From positions 1 through 16,866 of the forward strand of contig CAYWYB010000085.1 of NCBI GenBank assembly GCA_964462145.1: a DNA stretch of 16,866 nucleotides, written 5' to 3'. Under the pieces are notes generated by a model. The model was not told the origin of the DNA. It did no database searches and worked only from the letters and a program-made list of their open reading frames with translations. This DNA comes from GCA-2731375 sp964462145. GTDB lineage: Bacteria > Pseudomonadota > Alphaproteobacteria > GCA-2731375. Position 1 is the first letter of the stretch. Every line of letters begins with the position of its first letter. A program made the position numbers and the translations under genes. Of this stretch, positions 7,449 to 13,276 are shown piece after piece.

Positions 7449-7799
7449 TTACTGGCACGGCCAGGTATCCGACAGAGCTCTGGCAATGAGACTTAGCGCT
7501 GATTTCTGCCGTTCTTCGGGGCGGTTTGCCAGCCAGGCCCTGACGGCATCGACGACCTCTCCCTTGGTGGTGCCTTTCGGTTGGCAGACCGCCAGTGGCC
7601 GGCCCTCCTGCTTGGCGCTGTCCATGATGTCGATGACGTAGCGGAAGCAGTAGCTTTGGCGCCACTTATTGGCGCTGCCGCCACAGTTTTTGTACAGCGT
7701 CTCCGCATTTTCCCGGCCGGGGCTTGGTGCCGCGGCGAAGCTCATTGATGGCGGCAACAGCAGAGCCAGGATCAACGCCAAGTTCTGTATTTTCAACAT
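7449..7799 (-). CDS. Secreted Rap1a/Tai-like small protein
   Basis: A 116-residue exported protein. A signal peptide spans about residues 1-23 (basic start, hydrophobic LALILALLLPP core, likely cleavage after SFA). The mature part has four cysteines (39, 51, 72, 115) fit for two disulfides, with NCGG, CFRYVIDIMD, VCQPKGTTKGEVVDAVRAWL and a terminal WPC. This is the layout of the Rap1a/Tai domain, first described in periplasmic immunity proteins against type VI amidase effectors and now found in many stand-alone proteins. The ATG lies 4 bases after the acyl-CoA dehydrogenase stop, with GGAG overlapping that gene's end, so the two are probably co-transcribed. No type VI gene or amidase effector is nearby, so immunity is not supported here and the role is unknown. 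Confidence 0.8.
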   Translation of the reverse strand: MLKIQNLALILALLLPPSMSFAAAPSPGRENAETLYKNCGGSANKWRQSYCFRYVIDIMDSAKQEGRPLAVCQPKGTTKGEVVDAVRAWLANRPEERQKSALSLIARALSDTWPCQ

Positions 7800-7803
7800 A
7801 TCG

Positions 7804-8949
7804 TCACTCCGCCTCGCGCAGCATGTTCTTGGCGATCAATAATTGCTGGATCTGGTTGGTGCCGTCGAAAATCCGATAGATCCGTACGTCCCGGTAAAAA
7901 CGCTCGACCGCCGCGCCCTGCATAAAACCGGCCCCGCCATGGATCTGCACGGCGCGATCGGCGACGCGGCCGACCATTTCGGTGGCGAAAAGTTTGCAAC
8001 ACGCCGCCTCCGTGGACGCGGCCTCGCCCCGGTCGATGCGGCGGGCGGTTTCGAGCACCATGCAGCGGGCGGCATAGGCCTCGGTCCGGCTATCGGCCAA
8101 CATGGCCTGGATCAATTGGTAATCCGCGATCGGTTTGCCGAACTGCTGCCGCGCCTTGGCATAGCTCATGGCCTCGTGGATAAGGCGCTCGGCGTGGCCG
8201 ACGGCAATGGCGGCGACCTCCAAACGCACGATATCCAGGCGCTGCATGGCGATGGGGAAGCCCTGGCGCTCGGCGCCCAACAGGCAGCTGGCCGGCACCC
8301 TACAGTCCTCGAAAATCACGTCGCCGGTATCGTTGCCGTGCAGGCCCATCTTCTGGTCCGCCGGCCCACGTGTGAGACCGGGCGTATCGGCGGCGACAAA
8401 AAAGGCCGAAATGCCCTTGGCACTCTTATCCTCCGGATCGGTCCGTGCCAGCACCAGAAAGACATCCGCATAGGGCGCGTTTGTAATGAAGCGTTTAGTG
8501 CCGTTCAGAACATAGTCATCGCCATCTCGGCGCGCCGTGGTCCGGATCGACGCCGCATCGGAACCGGAAGCCGGTTCCGTCAGGGCAAACGAGGCCGTAA
8601 CCTCGCCCGTGGCCAGTTTGCCAAGCCAGGTACGCTGTTGTTCCGTGCTGCCGGACTCGGCCAGGACGTAACCTGGAATAGCGTTCGATGCCAGGCGGCG
8701 GTTAAAGGCAGGCGAGGTCCAGCCCATTGCCAGGGTGACGGATACTTTTTCCTCAATCGTCAGACCGGCGCCGCCGAATTCCTCCGGCAACGTCAGGCCC
8801 GCTAGGCCAAGGGCGCGCATCTCGTCGACGATGCCGTCGGGGATCTTACCCTCGCGGTCGACCTGCTCTTCGTGAGGTACCAGGCGCTGCCGGACGAAGC
8901 GCGAAATTGTGGCAAGGGTTTGCTCCAGCGCTTCCTGGTTTCGGATCAT
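7804..8949 (-). CDS. Acyl-CoA dehydrogenase family protein (catalytic Glu position is Asp)
   Basis: A 381-residue protein of normal length for short/medium-chain acyl-CoA dehydrogenases, which form the alpha-beta double bond of acyl-CoA with FAD and pass electrons to ETF. FALTEPASGSDAAS (121-134) is the first family signature, with NGTKRFITN (149-157) in the beta domain; the helical domain holds RQQFGKPIADYQLIQ (268-282) and IHGGAGFMQ (336-344). The loop that normally reads YEGT with the catalytic Glu reads FDGT here (D362). The isovaleryl-type alternative Glu before the Arg in the helix near 240 is a Val. The enzyme may be slower, or act on an unusual acyl-CoA. Its leader has no clear Shine-Dalgarno. 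It is divergent from the M20 amidohydrolase gene and upstream of the Rap1a-like gene. Confidence 0.88.
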   Translation of the reverse strand: MIRNQEALEQTLATISRFVRQRLVPHEEQVDREGKIPDGIVDEMRALGLAGLTLPEEFGGAGLTIEEKVSVTLAMGWTSPAFNRRLASNAIPGYVLAESGSTEQQRTWLGKLATGEVTASFALTEPASGSDAASIRTTARRDGDDYVLNGTKRFITNAPYADVFLVLARTDPEDKSAKGISAFFVAADTPGLTRGPADQKMGLHGNDTGDVIFEDCRVPASCLLGAERQGFPIAMQRLDIVRLEVAAIAVGHAERLIHEAMSYAKARQQFGKPIADYQLIQAMLADSRTEAYAARCMVLETARRIDRGEAASTEAACCKLFATEMVGRVADRAVQIHGGAGFMQGAAVERFYRDVRIYRIFDGTNQIQQLLIAKNMLREAE

Positions 8950-9111
8950 TTTATCTATACCCAGACGGCCTTATGGCGAACGGCCTGATATTACGGCGAT
9001 TGTGCCGGGATTAAAGCTCTCGTCAAGGTTCTCAACCGCACGCTTTGCTTTTCCGGCGGCGGGTATGGCATCCTGGAAGGCGCCTGAATTATTGAGAAAA
9101 GAGGAAAATCC
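8950..9111. other. Divergent intergenic region, with ACGGCCT direct repeat
   Basis: These 162 bases separate the acyl-CoA dehydrogenase (minus) and amidohydrolase (plus) starts. ACGGCCT occurs twice, at 8965-8971 and 8980-8986, 15 bases start to start, next to the dehydrogenase start. A GAGGAAAA Shine-Dalgarno precedes the amidohydrolase ATG. I cannot place promoters with confidence. Confidence 0.3.
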
Positions 9112-10275
9112 ATGCCCATCGTTGCCGAAATCGCCGCCATGGCGGAGGAGCTTGTTGCCTGGCGCCGTGATATCCATGCCCACCCGGAACTCGGCCTGGA
9201 GGAAGAGCGCACGGCGGCCTTTGTCGCCGGCAAGCTGGAGGAATTCGGCATTCAGGTAACCCGTGGCATCGGCAAGACCGGGGTTGTCGGCGTCCTCAAG
9301 GTTGGTAACGAGACCAGGGCGGTGGGCCTGCGAGCGGATATGGATGCCCTGCCGATCATGGAACAGAACGGTTTTGAACACCGTTCCACCACGGATGGCG
9401 TCATGCATGCCTGCGGTCACGATGGCCATACGGTGATGCTGTTGGCGGCGGCCAAGTATCTCGCCGCTTCTCAGGATTTTCGCGGCCAGGTGAACTTCAT
9501 ATTTCAACCGGCGGAAGAAGGCATCGGCGGCGCCAAGGCGATGATCGCTGATGGTCTGTTCGAACAGTTCCCCTGCGATACTCTCTATTCCATGCACAAC
9601 CGCCCCGGCATGGCGGTGGGCCATTATGGGGCTACCTCGGGCCTGCGGACGGCGGCGGGAGCTTTTTTCGATATTGATATCAAGGGCAGGGGGGCCCATG
9701 GCGCCCATCCCGATCATGGCATCGATCCGGTGACCATCGCGGGCGAGATGATAGGTGCGTTGCAGACAGTCGTGGCGCGCAATCTACCGCCATCGACCAC
9801 CGCCGTGCTCTCCATTACCCAGGTCCATGCGGGCGATGCCTATAACGTGATCCCACAGACGGCGCGGCTGTCGGGCACGGTGCGGACCATGACCATGGAC
9901 GTGATGGAGCGTATTCAGGAAAGGATGGAAACTCTGGTCAAGGGTATCGCCGAGGGTCATGAGGCCAGCGCCGAAACGGATTTCCGCGTTATTTTCCATC
10001 CCGTCTTCAATGCCGAGGAACCTACCGAGTTGGCGGCGGAAGTTTGCGGTGAACTGGTCGGCGCCGAACAGGTCCAGCGCGATATGCCGCCCGGCACCGG
10101 CTCCGAGGACTTCGCCTTTATGTCGGAGCAGGTGCCCAGTTGCTATATTCACGTGGGCAACGGGGCTGATAGCACACCGGTGCATAATCCAGGCTACGAC
10201 TTCAACGACGAGGCACTGGTTTATGGCGCCAGTTTCTTTGCTCGCATTGTTGAACGCAGTCTACAGCCTGAATGA
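9112..10275 (+). CDS. M20-family amidohydrolase/carboxypeptidase (hippurate hydrolase-like)
   Basis: A 387-residue cytosolic metallo-amidohydrolase of the HipO/IAA-amino-acid hydrolase/AbgB group, which cleaves N-acyl amino acids. The di-metal site is complete: RADMDALPI (74-82), HACGHDGHT with C101 and H103, QPAEEG with E135/E136, SMHN with H162, and a late His in PVHNPGYDFND. The lid-domain signature GAHGAHP (194-200) carries the dimer-interface catalytic His. It starts at an ATG behind GAGGAAAATCC. It opens a plus-strand unit, 102 bases before the hot-dog dehydratase pair. It could release an acid from an amide feeding the same pathway; the substrate is not predictable. Confidence 0.9.
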   Translation: MPIVAEIAAMAEELVAWRRDIHAHPELGLEEERTAAFVAGKLEEFGIQVTRGIGKTGVVGVLKVGNETRAVGLRADMDALPIMEQNGFEHRSTTDGVMHACGHDGHTVMLLAAAKYLAASQDFRGQVNFIFQPAEEGIGGAKAMIADGLFEQFPCDTLYSMHNRPGMAVGHYGATSGLRTAAGAFFDIDIKGRGAHGAHPDHGIDPVTIAGEMIGALQTVVARNLPPSTTAVLSITQVHAGDAYNVIPQTARLSGTVRTMTMDVMERIQERMETLVKGIAEGHEASAETDFRVIFHPVFNAEEPTELAAEVCGELVGAEQVQRDMPPGTGSEDFAFMSEQVPSCYIHVGNGADSTPVHNPGYDFNDEALVYGASFFARIVERSLQPE

Positions 10276-10326
10276 GGCCAAAAGCGCTCTAATTTGCATC
10301 CCCCCTTCACCTGTAGCCACCGGTCT

Positions 10327-10340
10327 GCCACTATGGTGGC
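10327..10340 (+). terminator. Small hairpin in the gap after the amidohydrolase gene
   Basis: GCCAC-TATG-GTGGC forms a 5-bp stem with a 4-base loop; an alternative 6-bp pairing with GCCACC at 10316-10321 competes. No T-run follows, so this is at best a weak pause or attenuation element. Confidence 0.2.
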
Positions 10341-10361
10341 CGTAGTATGGCGACATTGGTA

Positions 10362-10370
10362 GAGGAGGGG
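10362..10370 (+). promoter_or_regulatory. Strong Shine-Dalgarno fixing a GTG start
   Basis: GAGGAGGGG lies 7 bases before the GTG at 10378. It supports that GTG over the out-of-frame ATG at 10347, and marks efficient, independent translation of the dehydratase pair. Confidence 0.7.
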
Positions 10371-10377
10371 CTGAAAA

Positions 10378-10833
10378 GTGAGCGAATTAATCAGCGCGGA
10401 GGCAAGATCCTGGATCGGGCGCGAAGGCGAACCTGTTCATATCGAGGTCAACCGCAGCGACATCATCAAATATTCCATCTCGACGGAGCAGCAGCAGGAA
10501 AAATTCCTGAAAGGCGACGAGGCGCCCGCGATGTTCCTGTTCGGCGCCTTGCGGCCCATAGCACCTTTGTCCGAGCTGGGCCCCGACGGCCTGCCCGAGG
10601 ATTCATTCCTGCCCGACCTGCCATTGAAGCGGGTCATGGCGGGCGGTACTGAGATGACCTTTCACCGTTCCATACATCCCGGCGACAAGCTGGTGGCGAC
10701 GCGCTCGTTGGCCGATCTGATCGAAAAACAGGGCAGCACGGGGCCGTTGATTTTCGTGGTCTACAACCTGCGAGTGGAGACAGAGGCGGGCGAGTTGGTG
10801 ATGGAAGAAAAGCAGACGAGGATCATGCGATGA
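10378..10833 (+). CDS. MaoC-type dehydratase N-terminal-domain (hot-dog) protein, HadA-like subunit
   Basis: A 151-residue single hot-dog domain from a GTG start with a strong Shine-Dalgarno. IGREGEPVHIEVNRSDIIKYS (13-33), LPLKRVMAGGTEMTF (81-95) with HPGDKL, and GSTGPLIFVVYN (118-129) match the MaoC_dehydrat_N/FAS1-like dehydratase half. In fused two-domain hydratases such as mesaconyl-C4-CoA hydratase and yeast HTD2-type enzymes this half lacks the HRIHYD catalytic motif and packs against the catalytic half. Its stop overlaps the next ATG by four bases (ATGA), so the two products almost surely form one complex. Together they make 289 residues, about the size of the fused enzymes. With the Mct-like gene nearby, hydration of mesaconyl-C4-CoA to citramalyl-CoA is a plausible reaction, but other enoyl-CoA hydratases of this type are possible. 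Confidence 0.78.
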   Translation: MSELISAEARSWIGREGEPVHIEVNRSDIIKYSISTEQQQEKFLKGDEAPAMFLFGALRPIAPLSELGPDGLPEDSFLPDLPLKRVMAGGTEMTFHRSIHPGDKLVATRSLADLIEKQGSTGPLIFVVYNLRVETEAGELVMEEKQTRIMR

Positions 10834-11246
10834 GTGACATTGATATTTCCAACCTGTCAGTGGGCGAGGCCTTGCCCGAGCGTCAGCATACGGCGACCAA
10901 TGTTTCCCTGTTCTGCTACAACGCGGCGATCTGGAATCCCCATCGTATCCATTATGACGAACCCTATACCAAGAACGTGGAGAAGCATCCCGGCGTGGTC
11001 ATCGACGGCCCCCTGCAGGGCGATTGGCTGAACCAGGTGGTGGTCAACTGGATGGGTGACGATGCCACCTTGGTGCAATTCAACTACTCCAACCGGCGCG
11101 CTTCCTACATCGGCGAGACGTTGACTTCGGGTGGCAGCATAACGGCGATCGATCCCGCGACGGGTATCGTGGAGATGGATGTCTTCATCAAGAATGAAAA
11201 CGGCGATGTCATCACGCCGGGCACGGCGCGGGTCAGGTTCGGCTGA
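10830..11246 (+). CDS. MaoC/HTD2-type hydratase catalytic subunit (HadB-like)
   Basis: A 138-residue single hot-dog domain. The catalytic helix reads LFCYNAAIWNPHRIHYDEPY (27-46). NxHRIHYD is the HTD2/mesaconyl-C4-CoA-hydratase form of the motif, with H41 the probable general base and the helix N-terminus binding the thioester carbonyl. HPGVVIDGPLQGDWL (53-67) follows, where the family has PGxVxxGPLQ. The C-terminal strands end in VITPGTARVRFG. Translation starts inside the preceding stop (ATGA overlap at 10830-10833). It is the active partner of the HadA-like subunit. Family assignment is good; the exact acyl-CoA is inferred from neighbours. Confidence 0.8.
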   Translation: MSDIDISNLSVGEALPERQHTATNVSLFCYNAAIWNPHRIHYDEPYTKNVEKHPGVVIDGPLQGDWLNQVVVNWMGDDATLVQFNYSNRRASYIGETLTSGGSITAIDPATGIVEMDVFIKNENGDVITPGTARVRFG

Positions 11247-11309
11247 AGCCGGATGAGCGGCGGGCATCAAGGGGGAGAATTGAGGGTATAGGTTCAGGCT
11301 AAGAAAGGA

Positions 11310-11323
11310 CCGGCGAACGCCGG
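11310..11323 (+). terminator. GC-rich palindrome CCGGCG-AA-CGCCGG
   Basis: A perfect GC palindrome in the 98-base gap between the hydratase pair and the membrane-protein gene, followed 3 bases on by a second CGGCGAA copy (11321-11327, overlapping the right arm). There is no T-run. It sits 7 bases before the next gene's Shine-Dalgarno, so it could be a weak terminator or a hairpin that protects the upstream mRNA or limits the downstream gene. Confidence 0.3.
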
Positions 11324-11344
11324 CGAAATCGAGGGAGCGTTTCG

Positions 11345-12016
11345 ATGCATATGGAATTTCAGGACGTCCTGATTTTTGTTCACGTCTTGCTGTTCGGTTA
11401 TTGGCTGGGTTCCGACCTGGGCGTGTTCTTTTGCGACAGCCAGCTGACCCGCGATGATTTAAGCCTTGATGAACGCCTGCGGGTGCGCGAGATCCGGCGC
11501 AAGGTCGATATGGCGCCGCGCACCTGCGCACCGCTGATCCTGCCCATTGGCTTTACCCTGGCCCTGCAACACGGCAGCCAAATCACCGGCGGTTGGCTGG
11601 TCTTGATCTGGGTCCTCAGCCTGGCCTGGCTGGCCATGTTGTGGGTGGAGAAATTCACTATCGGCACGCCCAGGGAATGGACCCTGAACCGTATCAACCG
11701 GGTGCTTTGGTTCGTGGTTGCCGCCGCCATGACGGCGTTGGGGGTCTATGCCCTGGCCACCGGCAACTTGGTGCCGGAGGGTTGGCTGGCCCTGAAAATG
11801 GCACTCTATGGTCTGATGGTGTTGAGTGCGACCTGGATCCTGCATGCCGCCGATCTGTGGGAACCCATATTCGAAATGGTGCGCGCCGGCGGCGAGCAGG
11901 CGGTCGAGGGCGAAAAGCGCATGAAGAAGAACCGCATCAACGCCGGCAGCGCCGCCGTGACCTTGTGGTGCGTGGTATTGCTCATCGCCTTCGTCGGCTC
12001 GACCAAGCCGTTTTAA
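11345..12016 (+). CDS. Six-helix membrane protein of unknown function
   Basis: A 223-residue inner-membrane protein with about six hydrophobic helices (7-30, 60-77, 84-102, 118-138, 147-169, 199-218) and basic loops (RRK at 51-53, KRMKK at 191-195). Helix 1 holds FVHVLLFGYWLGSDLG, a His followed by aromatic/Gly residues as in the first helix of DUF2269/CopD/HemJ-like proteins, where a conserved His can bind haem or metal. H75 and H167 also lie at or near helix ends. I do not recognise the family securely. The ATG has GAGGGAG at 11331-11337, 7 bases upstream. The secreted alpha/beta hydrolase gene begins 14 bases after its stop, so the pair is probably one operon. Confidence 0.75.
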   Translation: MHMEFQDVLIFVHVLLFGYWLGSDLGVFFCDSQLTRDDLSLDERLRVREIRRKVDMAPRTCAPLILPIGFTLALQHGSQITGGWLVLIWVLSLAWLAMLWVEKFTIGTPREWTLNRINRVLWFVVAAAMTALGVYALATGNLVPEGWLALKMALYGLMVLSATWILHAADLWEPIFEMVRAGGEQAVEGEKRMKKNRINAGSAAVTLWCVVLLIAFVGSTKPF

Positions 12017-12030
12017 CTCTAGGGAGTGGG

Positions 12031-13257
12031 ATGATGCGGCGGTTTGCCCTCATACTCAGTCTTGGCCTGCTGCTTTTGTCGGGGCTGGCGGAAGCAAAGG
12101 CACCGGGACAGAACAAGGCGGCAAGCCGGCAAGGGAAATACGAAGGCGGATACTATCGGATCAATATACCCGCGAACTGGAATGGCGGCCTTGTACTTTT
12201 CGCCCATGGTTACGAGGGCGAGAGCGCGGGCCTTGGCAGTCTGCGATACAATCCTCTGCGCGCTTATCTGGCCCGGCACGGCTATGCCTCCGCCGCGGCG
12301 GGTTACCGAAGCCGGGGCTACCGGCCTGACTGGTTCGTTGATGACATGCTGGCGCTTCGGGCGCTGTTCATCCGGCAGTTCGGCAAGCCCCGCTGGACGG
12401 TGATCCACGGCCAATCCATGGGCGGGCATATATCCGTCGCCTCGATGGAGCTGCACCCCGGTACCTACCAGGGCGCGCTGATCGAATGCGGCGTGGTCAC
12501 GGGGGTGGGCGAGGCGGACTTCCTCTATGCATACACGGCGGCGGCCGAATTCATTTCCGGTATCAAACTACTGGACGCGCCCGACCGGAAAACGTTCCAG
12601 CGCATGGTTTCCGAGCAATGGCTGCCCGTGATGGGGCGCCCGGGAGATTTGACCCGGAAGGGCCGGCAATTCGAAAGCGTGGTTAAGCACCTGATGGGCG
12701 GCGGCCTGCCGCTGTGGCGGCCTCACTTGCGCAAACGCTATTTGATGAACCTAAAATTTCGCGGTGATTCCGAAAGCGAGAAGCGGCCAATCCATCGTGC
12801 CGCCAGTACCATGCACATCAAGTACCGCATTGATGACGGCCTGGGCCTGAGCGCAGAGGAATTGAACAAAGGCGTCAGGCGGCTGGCGCCTCTGAAGGGT
12901 GCGCGCTCGCCGGATACAGCGCCGGTCTTCGCGGAAGTTACCGGGCGGATTGCCGCGCCGATCATGACACTGCACAACACCGGGGATGCGTGGGTGCCTT
13001 TCAGCCTGCAACAGGACTATCGCCGCAAGACCATGGCGGCGGGAACAAGCCATCTTTTGGTCCAGCGCGCGGTACGTTGGCCCGGCCATTGCAATTTCAT
13101 CGATGCCTCCGAGCGTGAGCGGGCCTTTGAAGACCTGGTGAAATGGATCGAAACCGGGGCGCGACCGAAAGGCGACGACGTATTGGCCGCCGATCCGTCC
13201 GCCATCGGCCTGCCTTGGACGGCGATGCTCCACCCGGCGGATCCGGCCAGCAATTAG
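12031..13257 (+). CDS. Exported alpha/beta hydrolase (esterase/lipase-like)
   Basis: A 408-residue protein with an N-terminal signal peptide (MMRRF, hydrophobic core to about 18, likely cleavage near AEA at 20-22). The alpha/beta-hydrolase fold shows an oxyanion-region FAHGYEG (57-63), nucleophile elbow HGQSMGG with S129, acid D319 in NTGDAWVPF and base H353 in WPGHCNF: a full triad. Cleavage of an ester, amide or lactone in the periplasm or outside the cell is expected; the substrate is unknown. AGGGAGTGGG at 12021-12030 precedes two adjacent ATGs (12031 and 12034), and the second has the better spacing. The frame runs open for another 438 bases upstream, but that part lies over the membrane-protein gene in a different frame and is rejected as coding. 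It is convergent with the TMADH-like gene 19 bases away. Confidence 0.88.
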   Translation: MMRRFALILSLGLLLLSGLAEAKAPGQNKAASRQGKYEGGYYRINIPANWNGGLVLFAHGYEGESAGLGSLRYNPLRAYLARHGYASAAAGYRSRGYRPDWFVDDMLALRALFIRQFGKPRWTVIHGQSMGGHISVASMELHPGTYQGALIECGVVTGVGEADFLYAYTAAAEFISGIKLLDAPDRKTFQRMVSEQWLPVMGRPGDLTRKGRQFESVVKHLMGGGLPLWRPHLRKRYLMNLKFRGDSESEKRPIHRAASTMHIKYRIDDGLGLSAEELNKGVRRLAPLKGARSPDTAPVFAEVTGRIAAPIMTLHNTGDAWVPFSLQQDYRRKTMAAGTSHLLVQRAVRWPGHCNFIDASERERAFEDLVKWIETGARPKGDDVLAADPSAIGLPWTAMLHPADPASN

Positions 13258-13276
13258 CCTGCATCACGAACGCTGG

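Noticed and set aside
7449..7799. A type VI toxin-immunity pair
   Set aside because: The Rap1a-like protein is there but no amidase effector, Hcp, VgrG or other type VI gene lies in the window.
7843..8805. Plus-strand frame of 320 codons opposite the acyl-CoA dehydrogenase
   Set aside because: Fully antisense to a gene with clear family signatures; shadow composition.
11593..12030. Upstream extension of the alpha/beta hydrolase frame
   Set aside because: It lies over the membrane-protein gene in another frame, is Arg/Gly/His rich, and a signal peptide with a Shine-Dalgarno begins at 12031.
13247..13276. CCAGC...GCTGG inverted repeat between the convergent hydrolase and TMADH-like genes
   Set aside because: The loop is 20 bases, the stem short and there is no T-run, so a terminator cannot be supported.
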